Source of the DNA: Olsenella porci | GTDB taxonomy: Bacteria > Actinomycetota > Coriobacteriia > Coriobacteriales > Atopobiaceae | Assembly (NCBI RefSeq): GCF_009695875.1 | Contig: NZ_VUNC01000007.1 | Span: 1 to 64,000, forward strand | Length of the DNA stretch: 64,000 nucleotides | Reading direction: 5' to 3' | Part shown: positions 8,187 through 18,002 of the stretch, piece by piece | How positions within the stretch are numbered: the stretch's first letter is position 1 | Layout: every line of letters starts with the position of its first letter | Notes under the pieces: model-generated | What the model was told of the DNA's origin: nothing | The model's database searches: none | What the model saw: only the letters and a program-made list of their open reading frames with translations | Translations under genes and position numbers: made by a program

Positions 8187-8226
8187 AGAAAGCCGGGGCG
8201 CCCCACCCGTTGGGGATGCCCCGGCA
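8187..8226 (-). terminator. Terminator of gltX
   Basis: On the minus strand GCCGGGGC and GCCCCGGC form a stem with an inner hairpin, followed by TTTCTTG. It lies 40 bp past the gltX stop codon. Confidence 0.75.
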
Positions 8227-8266
8227 CATTACGACCGCATGCCTCGGCGAGAGGCCCGCCTGCCTC

Positions 8267-9781
8267 CTATGCCTCCGCGGGAACCGCGAGCGGGGCAGCC
8301 GCCCTCAGGCGCGCGAGGGTCGTCTGCTTGCCCAGGAGCTGGAGCGACTCGCCCAGGGGAGGCGAGACCTGGTTGCCGCACTCCGCCACGCGCACGGCAC
8401 CGTAGAATTTGCGCTTGTTGATGCCAAGTCCCTCAGGGAGAGGGTCGAGCGCGGCGTTGATCGAGTCGGCATCCCACTGCTCCTCGCCCAGGGCGGAGAG
8501 CGCGTCGGTCGCGGCGTCGAGAGCACCCGCCGCGTAGTCCTTGGCGAGGTTCTTCTTTACGGACTTCTCGTCGAAGGTCACGGAGTCGCCCTCATACAGG
8601 AAGCGGGCCTTGTCCACGACCTCGCGCGCGAAGGTGACGCGCGGCTTGAGGATGGAGCTCAGGAGGTCGAACCACTGTGGCCTGCGCTCGTAGGCGGCGT
8701 CGGCGGGACCCTCCTCGAGGCCGGCGGAGACAAGCTCGGGAACGAGCATGGTCCGGGAGAAGTCTGCGTCGGTCATCGCCTTGACGTACTCGCCCTGGAT
8801 CCAGTCGAGCTTCTTGAAGTCGAAGGTCGCGGGGTTCTTGCTCACGTGGTCGAGCGAGAAGCGGCTCGCCAGGACGTCGCGCGGGATGATCGTGGTGTCG
8901 CCGTCGAGCGCCCAGCCCAGGAGTGCGAGGTAGTTGACGAAGGCGTCCGGGAGGTAACCCTGGTCGCGATACTCCTCCACGCTCGTGGCGCCGTGACGCT
9001 TGCTCAGCTTCTTGCCGTCGGGCCCAAGAATCATCGAGATGTGGGCGAAGGTGGGCACGGGTGCGCCCATGGCCTCGTACACCATGATCTGGCGCGGGGT
9101 GTTGGAGAGGTGGTCGTCTCCGCGGATCACGTGCGTGATGCCCATCAGGGCGTCGTCCACCACGGTGGCGAAGTTGTAGGTGGGGGTGCCGTCGGAGCGG
9201 AAGATGATGAAGTCGTCCAGCTCCTTGGCGTCAAAGGTCACGTCGCCATGAACCGCGTCGTGCACCACCACGTCGCCGCGGTCCAGGGGGACTTTGATGC
9301 GCAACGTGTAGGGTTCCCCGGCGGCGATGCGCGCCTTGGCCTCCTCGGGGTCGATGTCGCGGCACGTGCGCTGGTAGCCCTGGAAGGGGTCGTTGCGCTC
9401 CTGCGCCGCCTTCTTGTCTGCGGCGAGCTTCTCGGGCGTGCAGAAACAGGGGTAGGCACGGCCCTCGTCCCACAGGCGCTGGGCGACCTTCTTGTAAATG
9501 TCCATGCGGTCGGTCTGGCGGTATGGGCCATATGAGCCACCCACGTCGGGACCCTCGTCCCAGTCGAGTCCAAGCCACCTCATCGCGCGGAGGATCACCT
9601 GCGTGTTCTCCTCGGTGGAACGGGTGGGGTCCGTGTCGTCGATGCGCAGGATGAACGTGCCGTGGTTGGCGCGCGCGAACGCCCAGTTGTAGATTGCGGT
9701 CCTCGCGCCGCCCACGTGGAGCTTGCCGGTGGGGGAGGGCGCGAAGCGAACGCGCACGGGTCTGCTGTCAGTCAAAGCCAT
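8267..9781 (-). CDS. gltX: Glutamyl-tRNA synthetase
   Basis: This 504-residue class I aminoacyl-tRNA synthetase charges tRNA-Glu with glutamate. The HIGH-type motif is in FAPSPTGKLHVGG (about residues 11-23) and the KMSKS-type motif is KLSKR (about 253). IIFRSDGTPTYNFA and VIRGDDHLSNTP are typical GluRS segments. Length is close to the family norm of about 480-510. The ATG at 9781 has AAGGAGAC directly upstream, so the longer in-frame start at 9832 is unlikely. Whether the enzyme discriminates against tRNA-Gln cannot be judged from sequence; no GlnRS or GatCAB gene is in the window. It is likely monocistronic, with its own terminator at 8187-8226. Confidence 0.95.
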   Translation of the reverse strand: MALTDSRPVRVRFAPSPTGKLHVGGARTAIYNWAFARANHGTFILRIDDTDPTRSTEENTQVILRAMRWLGLDWDEGPDVGGSYGPYRQTDRMDIYKKVAQRLWDEGRAYPCFCTPEKLAADKKAAQERNDPFQGYQRTCRDIDPEEAKARIAAGEPYTLRIKVPLDRGDVVVHDAVHGDVTFDAKELDDFIIFRSDGTPTYNFATVVDDALMGITHVIRGDDHLSNTPRQIMVYEAMGAPVPTFAHISMILGPDGKKLSKRHGATSVEEYRDQGYLPDAFVNYLALLGWALDGDTTIIPRDVLASRFSLDHVSKNPATFDFKKLDWIQGEYVKAMTDADFSRTMLVPELVSAGLEEGPADAAYERRPQWFDLLSSILKPRVTFAREVVDKARFLYEGDSVTFDEKSVKKNLAKDYAAGALDAATDALSALGEEQWDADSINAALDPLPEGLGINKRKFYGAVRVAECGNQVSPPLGESLQLLGKQTTLARLRAAAPLAVPAEA

Positions 9782-9866
9782 GTCTCCTTGTCCCTCGGTG
9801 CGCCTTGCCCCGCACCGCTTGCAAACAACCAAAAGAGTATAGACTCCCTTGCCATCCAGAGCCCGC

Positions 9867-12095
9867 CTACATGAGCTTGGTGGACTCCAGCTTCTCCTCG
9901 ATCCAGTGGTTCAGGCGCACGACCGGCTTCCTGAGGAGCAGTCCCAGCAGTAGGGCGGGAAGGAGGAAGCAGGCGAGCTTGGCCATCTCGATGGCGTAGT
10001 CGTTGCCATAGATGCCAAACATCGCCGCGCGCATGGCGTTCTCGGAGTGGACGAACGGCAGCCAGGGGTACACGGACTGGAAGGCGTTGGGGAGCATCTG
10101 CATGGGGAAGGTGCCGCCCGAGCCCGCCACCTGGATCACCATCAGCACGACCGCGATGGCCTTGCCCACGTCCCCAAACGAGTAGGTGAGGGCATAGATA
10201 ATGTTGATGAACACGGTCGAGGCGAGCGTCCCCGTGAGCAGGAACAGGATGGGGTGCTCGCACTGGATTCCCAGGAAGAAGAGGTCGCCGAGAAGGGCCA
10301 CGAGCGTCTGCATGAAGCCGATGGCCAGGAAGAACACCAGCCGGCCAAAGTAGGCGTGGCGCGGCTTGGCCCCCGTCTCCCACATGGCGCGCTCGGAGGG
10401 CTCGCATCTCACGAGGGCAGCGAGGACGACCCCGCCCACCCAGAGGCAGAGCGTTGTGTAGAAGGGAGCCATGGCGGAGCCGTTGTTCTCGACCGGAAAG
10501 ACCGCGGTGCGTTCGACCTGCACGGGAGACGAGATGAACGCCGCGAGCGCGGAGGGGTCGGCGGAGAGGATCGCGCGCAGCGTGTCGAGGTTGCCCGACG
10601 CCAGGGCGGCAGAGATCCTCGCCCTGAGGTCGTCGAGCTTGTCGGCGCCCTCCCTGAGCTTGGCGGAGGCGGAGTCGAGTGAGTCCTGTGCCCCCTGGAG
10701 GCTCTTGTCGGCGTTGGTGGTCGCGGTGGAGAGGCTCGACACGGCATCCTTGAGCTCGCCCGAGACCTGGTCGGCGGTCGAGGCGGCGTCGTCGATGGAG
10801 GAGGCGAGCGTGCCGAGCGATCCCTTGAGGTCGCCCTCGTAGCTGTCGCTCACCTTGGAGACCGCGGACTTGCCGTCCGCCGCCAGGGCCTTGAGCTTGG
10901 TGCGGGCCTCCTCGGCGTCGCCCTTGTACGTGGAGAGGTCGTCCCTCGTCTGCTGGATGGAGTCCGAGAGCGCCTGGAGCCTCTGGATGGCATCCTCCAC
11001 GTCCGACTTGAGGCCGTCGATCTGCAGGATGTACTCGTCGGTGCGCTCGTATGCGACCGACCCTGCCTCCTGCCGGTCGTGCAGGGTCCTGATGATCTGG
11101 TCCTGGCTGTTGATCTGGTCGTCCAGCGCCTGGAGCTCTGCTCGCTTGCCGTCTACGACGTCCTTGACCTGCCCCAGGCGGCCCGAGAGGGCGTCGCTCT
11201 TGGAACCTGCGGTGTCGAAGGCGTCGTCGAGCGCTGACTCCACGTCGTCAAAGCTCGAGGAGGACTTCTGGAGCGTCGAGTTGACCGCGTCGGTGGCGCC
11301 GTTGATGCCGCTGTCGAGGTCGCGGACCCCGGAGGCGGTCTGCCTCAGCGTGCCGCCCGCGTCGAGGACGCTCTGCAGGGACTGGTCGGCGACCCCCGTC
11401 GCGCTCGACGAGATGGAGCGCATGGACCCCACGAGTGAGGAGTAGGTGTCGAGCGTCGAGGCGGCGTCGCGCATGGAGCCGGAGCTCCTCTCCGCCGCCT
11501 CGCCCAGCTTCGAGGCGAGCGCCTGGAACTCCGCGTCGTTGAGGTAGTCCCCAAACTGCGACAGCGTCGCCGCACCCACTTCGGTCACGGTGGCGGAGAA
11601 GGTCTCGTCGATCGTCTCCTTCACCGCGGTCGACGCCTTGCTGGTGACGATCGAGGCGATGGCGTTGCGCTTTGCGTTGTTGTAGTAGATGACCTCGGGC
11701 TTCTCGGAATCGTCCGTGAGGACGGTGAGCATCTTCCGGCTGAAGTCCTTGGGGATCACGATCGCCGCGTAGTACTTGCCGCTCTTGACTCCCTCGACGG
11801 CGTCCTCCTCGTCGGTGACGACGTAGCCAACCTTCTCGCTCGCGCTGAGCTCGGTGACCGTTCGCTCGCCAATGTTGATCTGGACGGGGAGGAGGCTGCT
11901 CTTGTATCCCTCGTCGCTGTTGGCGAGTGCCACCTTGAGGTTGGCGGTGTTCCCGTAGGGGTCCCAGCTGCCGGCGATGTTGAACCAGGCATAGAACGAG
12001 GGGATGACGACCATGCCGATGCACACCACGAGGGCGATGACGTTGTGGGTGACGTGGTCAAAGTCGCGCTTTGCGAGCCTGAGGAAGGGTCCCAT
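9867..12095 (-). CDS. YhgE/Pip family membrane protein (paralogue 1)
   Basis: This 742-residue protein has the YhgE/Pip (phage infection protein) layout. TM1 lies near residues 20-40 (VIALVVCIGMVVIPSFYAWFN), followed by the family hallmark WDPYGNTANLKVALANSDEG. A long extracytoplasmic region of about 400 residues with heptad-like, Ser/Asp-rich coiled-coil segments follows, then a cluster of five or so helices from about residue 520 to the end. The family is related to ABC-2-type permeases and to EsaA; its physiological substrate is not established. The ATG at 12095 is one base after the stop of the upstream paralogue, so the pair is translationally coupled. Both diverge from a TetR-type regulator that is the likely repressor. 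Confidence 0.85.
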   Translation of the reverse strand: MGPFLRLAKRDFDHVTHNVIALVVCIGMVVIPSFYAWFNIAGSWDPYGNTANLKVALANSDEGYKSSLLPVQINIGERTVTELSASEKVGYVVTDEEDAVEGVKSGKYYAAIVIPKDFSRKMLTVLTDDSEKPEVIYYNNAKRNAIASIVTSKASTAVKETIDETFSATVTEVGAATLSQFGDYLNDAEFQALASKLGEAAERSSGSMRDAASTLDTYSSLVGSMRSISSSATGVADQSLQSVLDAGGTLRQTASGVRDLDSGINGATDAVNSTLQKSSSSFDDVESALDDAFDTAGSKSDALSGRLGQVKDVVDGKRAELQALDDQINSQDQIIRTLHDRQEAGSVAYERTDEYILQIDGLKSDVEDAIQRLQALSDSIQQTRDDLSTYKGDAEEARTKLKALAADGKSAVSKVSDSYEGDLKGSLGTLASSIDDAASTADQVSGELKDAVSSLSTATTNADKSLQGAQDSLDSASAKLREGADKLDDLRARISAALASGNLDTLRAILSADPSALAAFISSPVQVERTAVFPVENNGSAMAPFYTTLCLWVGGVVLAALVRCEPSERAMWETGAKPRHAYFGRLVFFLAIGFMQTLVALLGDLFFLGIQCEHPILFLLTGTLASTVFINIIYALTYSFGDVGKAIAVVLMVIQVAGSGGTFPMQMLPNAFQSVYPWLPFVHSENAMRAAMFGIYGNDYAIEMAKLACFLLPALLLGLLLRKPVVRLNHWIEEKLESTKLM

Positions 12096-12096
12096 G

Positions 12097-15012
12097 CTAC
12101 TCACCGTCCCTCTCGTCGCGGTCGTCCGTCTGGGTCTCTCCGCCCGCCGTACCGCTTGCAGCGTCCCCTTCGTCGTTCGGTCGGGGCATGGGAACAGTCT
12201 TCCCGTCGTCTTCCTCCGGGCGGGACCCGTTGGGACGTGTGACGCCATGGCTCCGGCGGAGTCGGTCCGCCCCATGCCACTCGCCGACTGCACGTGCGCG
12301 TTTCCTGAGAGCGATCGTTCGCTTTAGGTGCGTGCGGCCCGCCCTTAGGTCCGCGAGGGTGCCCAGGGGGCCGGAGGGTGCGGCGCCGTCCTCGCTGCGG
12401 TAGTCCAGGACCATCTTCTCGATGGGGGCGAACGCGAAGAACTCGCCCCTCAGGGACTCGTCGAGCATGCCGTAGAGCTCCTCCCGCGACATGTCGGCGA
12501 GGGAGGTCTTCTCGACCACGCGGTAGTGGAAGTACTCCACCACGATCAGGAAGGTGCAGATGGCGACGAGGGAGACGATCCACAGCACCAGGAAGGTCAT
12601 CTTGGCGTCGAGGAGGAACAGCATCAGCAGCAGAATGCCCGACACCACGAACAGCGAGAGGATGCCACGCCTCACGAGCAGGGGGTACATGAGCTCGAAG
12701 CGTGCGGTCCTCTCCTGGAAGATGCGCTTGTAGTCCTTGGAGTCCATGAGGGCCTTAACAATGGTCGTGAGCTTGAAGTGTGCCTCGTCCATGCCAACGC
12801 GCTCGCCGATCATGAGGTCGGTCTGCGTGAGCCGCTTGTCGAAGAGCGAGTTGATGTTGAGCAGGTGCCTGCGCGCCCCAAGTCCGATGAGCAGGGCGGG
12901 GATCACGAACACCAGGAGCCGGAGGATGTTGAGGGCGTAGTAGCCGTCGTAGAAGCCGCCTATGGTCTCCCTCATGGCGTCGATGCCGTAGGTGAAGGGC
13001 AGCCAGGGGTACAGGGCCTGGAAGAAGTCGGGCATCATCTGGATGGGGTAGGTGCCGCTTGAGCCGGGGATCTGCACGATGATGAGCACGACGGCGATCG
13101 CCTTGCCGATGTGCTTGAAGGCGATCGAGAGCGCGTACACTATGTTGACGTACACGAACGACTCCACCAGCCCTGCGATCACGAAGAGGGCGGGGGAGAC
13201 GCACTGTATCCCCAGCGCCAGGTCGCCCACGCAACAGATGAGGGCCTGCACCTGGCCCAGGGCGTTGAGCAGGAGCCAGCGGCCTAGGTAGCCCTGCCAT
13301 GGCTTGAAGTCGCCGACTCCCTCGTCGTCGACCTCGAGCTTGTAGATCGCCACCAAGACGAATCCGCCAACCCAGAGGGCCAGGTTGGTGTAGAAGGGCG
13401 TCACGCCCGAGCCGTAGTTGCTCACCGAGAACACGTCGCGCTCGGTGAGCGTGGCGGGCGACGACATGAAGTCGGAGACCTTCTCGGTGCTCACGTCGCT
13501 CACGCTCTGGAGCTGCTGCCACGCGGCGGCGCCCCTGATTGCCCCGACGTCCGTGGCGAGGTCGCCCAGGGTGCCGTTTGCCTGGTCCACGACCGACTTG
13601 GTCTGCGCCAGGGCGCCGTCTGCCTTGTCGAGCGCCGCGTCGAGCTGCGCGAGCGTGCCGTCCGCCTGCGAGATCAGGGGGGAGAGGCCCGCCGTGGTCC
13701 CAGCGAGGGAGTATCCCACCTGGGAGAAGGAGTCGAGGGCGGAGGAGAGCTTGGGCATGGTCGAGCCGGAGAGCTCGCTCCCCACGTCGTTGAGGGACTG
13801 GATGGAGGTCGAGACGGACCCGTTGAGCCCCTGCGCCAGCGACGCCACATCCTGCGCGTCGTTCGCCGCGGCGTCAGACATCGCCTGGAGCTGGTCGAGG
13901 CGCTGCTCCAGGTCCTGGGAGATACCGCCGAGGACGGTGATCTGCGTTCCGATGCTGGAGGTCGCCTGGTCGCGAAGCTGGATGCTCTCGGCATCGGTGA
14001 GCTGCAGGGTCAGGAGCGAGTCACGGACGTGGGTGAGCGTGGCGCTGTAGCCCCTGGTCTGGGCCAGGTAGCTCTTGAGGGAGGCGATGTCGCCGTCGAG
14101 CGTGCCCGAGGCCCCGCTCACGCGGCCGGAGAATGTCCCCAGGTCGCTGCTGGCCTGCGAGGAGAGCGAGCCGAGGGTCGACGTCCCCGAGGTGAGCCCG
14201 GAGCTCAGCTGCGAATAGAGGTCGCTCGCCTTCTTCCTGACGCCCGAGAGCGAGTCGAGGGAGTCGGAGAGGCCCTGCCCCGCGCTCGCGCTCTTGGTCG
14301 AGAGGTCCGAGAGGGTCGTCCGGGTGGTGCCCACGATGCCGCGTGCGTCGGAGACGGAGCCCGAGGCGTCGGAGATCTCCTGCGAGAGCTGGGCGAGAAA
14401 CTCTTGGGCACCCTGGATGTCCGAGAGCGCCGATGCGGATGCGTCGCTGCCGTCTTGGAGGACGCCCGAGGCGGTGACCTTGAGCTTGTCCGTGACGACG
14501 TTTGCCACGGTCTTGAGGAAGGTGCTGTTGATCTGGCTCTCGAGCGTCGAGGCCCCCGTGTCGGTGACCTTGGGCGAGACGGCATTGACCTTCTCGTTGA
14601 CGTAGTAGGCGATGTGCCCCTTGTCCACGTTGCCCTGGAGCACGTCCGAGAGGGACGAGGTGAAGTCGCTGGGAATCACGAAAGTGGCGTAGTACTTGCC
14701 CTCCCTCACACCCTCCATCCCTTCGGACTTGTCGACGAACGTCCAGTCCAGCTGAGTGTTCTTCTTGAGCTCCGCCACGATCATGTCGCCAGCGTTGACG
14801 GTGCCCATGCCCTCGACCTGGGCGCCCCGGTCCTCGTTGACCACCGCCACAGCCATGCCGCTGGTGTTCTTGTAGGGATCCCAGTTGGCCTCGATGTTGA
14901 ACCAGGCGTATAGCGAGGGGATGATGCAGACGCCCAGCGTCACGATGATGGCGACGGGGTTTCTGAGGAGCCTCTTAAGGTCCCTTTTGAAAATGGAAAA
15001 GACTTTGCGCAC
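12097..15012 (-). CDS. YhgE/Pip family membrane protein (paralogue 2, with C-terminal extension)
   Basis: This 971-residue paralogue begins MRKVFSIFKRDLKRLLRNP, with TM1 at about residues 20-38 and the hallmark NWDPYKNTSGMAVAVVNED. It shares the long coiled-coil-rich external region and the C-terminal membrane cluster. It differs in carrying about 240 extra residues after the usual end: a helical linker, two further hydrophobic helices (around SLFVVSGILLLMLFLLDAK and FLVLWIVSLVAICTFLIVV) and a basic, then acidic, low-complexity tail. The start is GTG at 15012 with AAGGAG six bases upstream. It is the first gene of a two-gene transcript with the downstream paralogue and faces the TetR gene across 185 bp. 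Confidence 0.85.
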   Translation of the reverse strand: MRKVFSIFKRDLKRLLRNPVAIIVTLGVCIIPSLYAWFNIEANWDPYKNTSGMAVAVVNEDRGAQVEGMGTVNAGDMIVAELKKNTQLDWTFVDKSEGMEGVREGKYYATFVIPSDFTSSLSDVLQGNVDKGHIAYYVNEKVNAVSPKVTDTGASTLESQINSTFLKTVANVVTDKLKVTASGVLQDGSDASASALSDIQGAQEFLAQLSQEISDASGSVSDARGIVGTTRTTLSDLSTKSASAGQGLSDSLDSLSGVRKKASDLYSQLSSGLTSGTSTLGSLSSQASSDLGTFSGRVSGASGTLDGDIASLKSYLAQTRGYSATLTHVRDSLLTLQLTDAESIQLRDQATSSIGTQITVLGGISQDLEQRLDQLQAMSDAAANDAQDVASLAQGLNGSVSTSIQSLNDVGSELSGSTMPKLSSALDSFSQVGYSLAGTTAGLSPLISQADGTLAQLDAALDKADGALAQTKSVVDQANGTLGDLATDVGAIRGAAAWQQLQSVSDVSTEKVSDFMSSPATLTERDVFSVSNYGSGVTPFYTNLALWVGGFVLVAIYKLEVDDEGVGDFKPWQGYLGRWLLLNALGQVQALICCVGDLALGIQCVSPALFVIAGLVESFVYVNIVYALSIAFKHIGKAIAVVLIIVQIPGSSGTYPIQMMPDFFQALYPWLPFTYGIDAMRETIGGFYDGYYALNILRLLVFVIPALLIGLGARRHLLNINSLFDKRLTQTDLMIGERVGMDEAHFKLTTIVKALMDSKDYKRIFQERTARFELMYPLLVRRGILSLFVVSGILLLMLFLLDAKMTFLVLWIVSLVAICTFLIVVEYFHYRVVEKTSLADMSREELYGMLDESLRGEFFAFAPIEKMVLDYRSEDGAAPSGPLGTLADLRAGRTHLKRTIALRKRARAVGEWHGADRLRRSHGVTRPNGSRPEEDDGKTVPMPRPNDEGDAASGTAGGETQTDDRDERDGE

Positions 15013-15150
15013 CTGTTCTCCTTTGGTGGTACAAGTCAGATTGTTTCCGCAGATAAACGGGAGCCAATTTTACCTGATTCAAAAAAGTACGATTCGATTT
15101 GAAAAAAGCTCACATTCTTGAACTAGTATGTGCCATGTTCCGCAAATTGC

Positions 15151-15177
15151 GCACGAGGCAGACAATTTGCCTCGCGC
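15151..15177. promoter_or_regulatory. Inverted repeat, candidate TetR operator
   Basis: Arms GCACGAGGCA (15151-15160) and TGCCTCGCGC (15168-15177) match in 9 of 10 positions across a 7-base loop. It lies about 20 bases before the preferred GTG start of the TetR gene and in the region shared with the divergent YhgE pair. Autoregulation is inferred from position only. Confidence 0.5.
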
Positions 15178-15197
15178 GGTTTCCCGGGGAGTCGTCC

Positions 15198-15941
15198 GTG
15201 CCGATCATCAACGAGAGCACCGCAACCGAAGTCGCGAACGCCGCGCGCGCCATGCGCAACGTGGCGAAGGACGTTGCCGTCGAGCAGGTCAAGAAGCGCA
15301 AGACCCGCCTGAGGTCCTCGTCCAAGACGCGCAAGAGCGTTGCCACCAGGGAGAGGATCATGACCGCGACGAGCGAGCTCATGGTCGAGCGCGGCAACAC
15401 CGACTTCCAGATGAGCGAGGTCTCGGCTCGATGCCACATGTCGAAGGGCGCCCTCTATTACTACTTCGCCGACAAGGACGAGCTGATTCAGGCGATCTTC
15501 GCCTCGTCGAGCGAGGACCTGGTCGCTGCGATCGAGCGCGCGGTGTCAGAGGCGCCAACCGCTCGCGAGGCGCTGGCAAATGTGGGCACGGAGCTGGTCA
15601 GGCGCCTGGGCGGCGGGAGTCCCCTCTCACTCGCCCTCGCCAGGGAGGTGGGCGTGAGCAAGGGCTCGGTCCTGCCCGTGGTGAGCGACAACTTCGCGCG
15701 GACCATCCGAATCATCGCCGCCCAGCTCGAGCGCGCGAAGACCGAGGGCGTGGTGCGCCCGGACGTCGACAGCCAGCTTGCCGCCATGTTCATGGCGGGC
15801 GGCTTCATGGTCTCGTCCCTCGCAGCGGTGCCCTCGCAGGACGCACGCACGGACTGCGGTACCTTCGCCCATGCCCTGATGGACCTTTCCATTAGGGGCG
15901 TTGGGGTGGGGGAGACTTGCCCTGCCGCCTCCGAGGGCTAG
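15198..15941 (+). CDS. TetR/AcrR family transcriptional regulator
   Basis: This 247-residue protein has a TetR-type helix-turn-helix at about residues 50-95: KSVATRERIMTATSELMVERG, then MSEVSARCHMSKGALYYYFADKDEL, where the recognition helix ends in the YYYF motif. The rest is a helical ligand-binding domain with no assigned effector. I prefer the GTG at 15198 because GGGGAG lies six bases upstream and the inverted repeat then falls in front of the gene. In-frame TTG at 15099 and ATG at 15135 are alternatives without ribosome-binding sites. An unusually long basic leader (with KKRKTRLRSSSKTRK) precedes the DNA-binding domain. The divergent YhgE/Pip pair is its likely target. Confidence 0.85.
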   Translation: MPIINESTATEVANAARAMRNVAKDVAVEQVKKRKTRLRSSSKTRKSVATRERIMTATSELMVERGNTDFQMSEVSARCHMSKGALYYYFADKDELIQAIFASSSEDLVAAIERAVSEAPTAREALANVGTELVRRLGGGSPLSLALAREVGVSKGSVLPVVSDNFARTIRIIAAQLERAKTEGVVRPDVDSQLAAMFMAGGFMVSSLAAVPSQDARTDCGTFAHALMDLSIRGVGVGETCPAASEG

Positions 15942-16059
15942 CCTTCGTCGCGCAGGTCAAAAGAAAAGCATGTGCGTAGCGGCTCGTTCTCCAATCCTTA
16001 CGGTCCGCATTCAAAATCGTTGTTTACACGCGGGGGACAATGGAATAGGGTATTCCTTG

Positions 16060-16178
16060 CTCGTCAAGAGGCGTCCCAGTGACGCAAAGGGTGGAGGGAC
16101 CGAGCCCGGTGAAGCCCCGGCAACCAGCAGCGATGCATGGTGCCAATTCTCGGCAGGCCGCAAGGCTTGGAAGACGGG
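16060..16178 (+). ncRNA. SAM-I (S-box) riboswitch
   Basis: The leader of metK shows S-box landmarks in order: P1 strand CTCGTC with AAGAG, GGTGGAGGGAC, GCCCGGTGAAGCCC, CGGCAACC, a loop with GATGC, ATGGTGCCAATTC, and the closing P1 strand GACGGG. This class binds S-adenosylmethionine and, when bound, favours the terminator that follows. Control of metK by its own product is standard for the class. Confidence 0.93.
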
Positions 16179-16198
16179 GGAGCTAGAGTGCAGTCACG

Positions 16199-16228
16199 AA
16201 GGTCCCCTTAGGCAGGGGGCTTTTTTTA
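16199..16228 (+). terminator. Riboswitch-controlled intrinsic terminator
   Basis: GTCCCC and GGGGGC pair around TTAGGCA and are followed by seven T. It lies 45 bp before the metK start, directly after the SAM-I aptamer, so it is the likely expression platform. Confidence 0.88.
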
Positions 16229-16272
16229 TCCCCCGGTAACGTGGCGCTCAGCGCCGGGAAGGTACGTGCAAC

Positions 16273-17526
16273 ATGGCACACAAGAACTACCTCTTCACCT
16301 CCGAGTCGGTGACGGAGGGGCATCCCGACAAGATGTGCGACCAGATCTCCGATGCGATCCTCGACGCCATCCTCTCCAAGGAGGCGGCGCTCCAGAGGGA
16401 GGGCTACGTTGGCCCCGACGGCATGGCGGCCAACGTCGACAACGTCCGCACCGCAATCGAGACCTTCACCACCACGGGTACCGTCGTGGTCATGGGCGAG
16501 GTCCGCACCGAGGCGTACGTGGACGTGCAGCAGATCGTCCGCGACACGGTCGCAAAGATCGGCTACACCCGCGCAAAGTACGGCTTTGACGCCGAGACCT
16601 GCGGCGTCATGAACCTGATTCACGGTCAGTCGCCCGACATCGCCCAGGGTGTCGACGGCACCTTCGCGCGTGCCAACGACGAGGACGAGGTCGACAAGAT
16701 CGGTGCCGGTGACCAGGGCATGATGTTTGGCTACGCATCGGACGAGACGGATGTCCTCATGCCCATGCCAATCTATCTCGCGCAGCGCCTTGCCCTGAGG
16801 CTCGCCGAGGTCCGCAAGCTCGGGACCCTTGCCTACCTGCGCCCGGATGGAAAGACCCAGGTGACGGTCCGCTACGAGGACGACAGGCCGGTGGAGGTCA
16901 CTGCCATCGTCGTCTCGACCCAGCACGCCGAGGACGTGGAGCTCTCCAAGATTCGCGAGGACGTCATCAATCAGGTTATCCGTCCCGTCCTCGATGAGGT
17001 GGGCATCAAGTGGGACGACGCTACCATCTACGTCAACCCCACCGGTCGCTTTGTGGTTGGCGGCCCCATGGGCGACACTGGCCTCACCGGCCGAAAGATC
17101 ATCGTCGACACCTACGGCGGCATGGGCCGCCACGGCGGCGGCGCGTTCTCGGGCAAGGACCCCACCAAGGTCGACCGCTCTGCCGCGTATGCCGCGCGCT
17201 GGGTCGCCAAGAACGTGGTCGCGGCTGGCTTGGCCCACAAGTGCGAGGTCGAGCTTGCCTACGCCATCGGCGTCACCAAGCCCCTGTCCGTCATGATCGA
17301 CACCTTTGACACCTCCACGGTGGACGAGGAGGTCATCACCAAGGCGGTCGAGAGAGTCTTCGACCTCCGCCCCGGCGCCATCATCCGTGACCTCAGGCTC
17401 CGTCGCCCCATCTACGAGAAGACGGCAGCCTACGGCCACTTCGGCCGCAAGGACCCGGAGTTCACGTGGGAGCGCACCGACCGCGTCGACGAGCTGAAGG
17501 CCGCCGTCGCGGAGCTATCCCGCTAG
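16273..17526 (+). CDS. metK: S-adenosylmethionine synthetase
   Basis: This 417-residue cytoplasmic enzyme makes S-adenosylmethionine from methionine and ATP. The family signatures are present: EGHPDK (residues 15-20), [11 protein letters not shown] near residue 149 and [19 protein letters not shown] near 288. Length is slightly above the usual 385-400; the excess sits in loops, such as the segment with [10 protein letters not shown]-like sequence near residue 45. It is transcribed behind the SAM-I riboswitch and its terminator. tRNA-Pro follows 62 bp later in the same direction. Confidence 0.96.
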   Translation: MAHKNYLFTSESVTEGHPDKMCDQISDAILDAILSKEAALQREGYVGPDGMAANVDNVRTAIETFTTTGTVVVMGEVRTEAYVDVQQIVRDTVAKIGYTRAKYGFDAETCGVMNLIHGQSPDIAQGVDGTFARANDEDEVDKIGAGDQGMMFGYASDETDVLMPMPIYLAQRLALRLAEVRKLGTLAYLRPDGKTQVTVRYEDDRPVEVTAIVVSTQHAEDVELSKIREDVINQVIRPVLDEVGIKWDDATIYVNPTGRFVVGGPMGDTGLTGRKIIVDTYGGMGRHGGGAFSGKDPTKVDRSAAYAARWVAKNVVAAGLAHKCEVELAYAIGVTKPLSVMIDTFDTSTVDEEVITKAVERVFDLRPGAIIRDLRLRRPIYEKTAAYGHFGRKDPEFTWERTDRVDELKAAVAELSR

Positions 17527-17588
17527 TGTGACCGCGGAGTGCGTGCGTTGCCCCCTCGCCGTGGCTGACGTATAATCGCTACTCCATT

Positions 17589-17665
17589 CGGGGCGTGGCG
17601 CAGCTTGGTAGCGCATCTGCTTTGGGAGCAGAGGGTCGCTGGTTCGAATCCAGTCGCCCCGACCA
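17589..17665 (+). tRNA. tRNA-Pro (anticodon TGG)
   Basis: The acceptor CGGGGCG pairs with CGCCCCG, the anticodon stem TCTGC/GCAGA frames a loop with TGG, the T loop is TTCGAAT and CCA is encoded. Confidence 0.94.
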
Positions 17666-17675
17666 GAGGAATCGA

Positions 17676-17706
17676 GGCCACCCATGCCAAGTGGGTGGCC
17701 TTTTTA
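17676..17706 (+). terminator. Terminator after tRNA-Pro
   Basis: GGCCACCC and GGGTGGCC form a perfect stem with loop ATGCCAAGT, followed by TTTTTA. Confidence 0.88.
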
Positions 17707-18002
17707 TATGCTTGGGCAGCCAGTAGTCACCTGACGTCCCAAGCGGGCCCGACAGAAGCGCGCAAGGCTTCCGACCAGGTGACGTCCAACCGAGAGCGGG
17801 ACGGCGTGAGTTCTCCCCCTTTGGGTCCAGAATGAATGGAGCGCTGCCATTGGTCGCGCATGAGGCCCTCGGACAGGTGAAGAATGTGTGTATCCTCGCT
17901 GGGGTCGCGTGGGCGCCCGCCCATCCTAGGTACGCTTACAAAGCTTCGTGACGGGAGCGACTCTCCGTCGCGTCAGCCGCCGACGGCGTCGGCGCACATA
18001 CT
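17707..18002. other. Intergenic stretch before tRNA-Gly
   Basis: I see no supported gene. Two copies of TGACGTCC (near 17732 and 17780) and a hairpin-capable segment GACGGGAG...CTCCGTC near 17950-17970 are present, but I cannot assign them. A promoter for tRNA-Gly is expected near 17930-17990. Confidence 0.4.

Noticed and set aside
8210-9535. 441-codon plus-strand frame opposite gltX
   Set aside because: It mirrors gltX codon bias and has no protein-like features.
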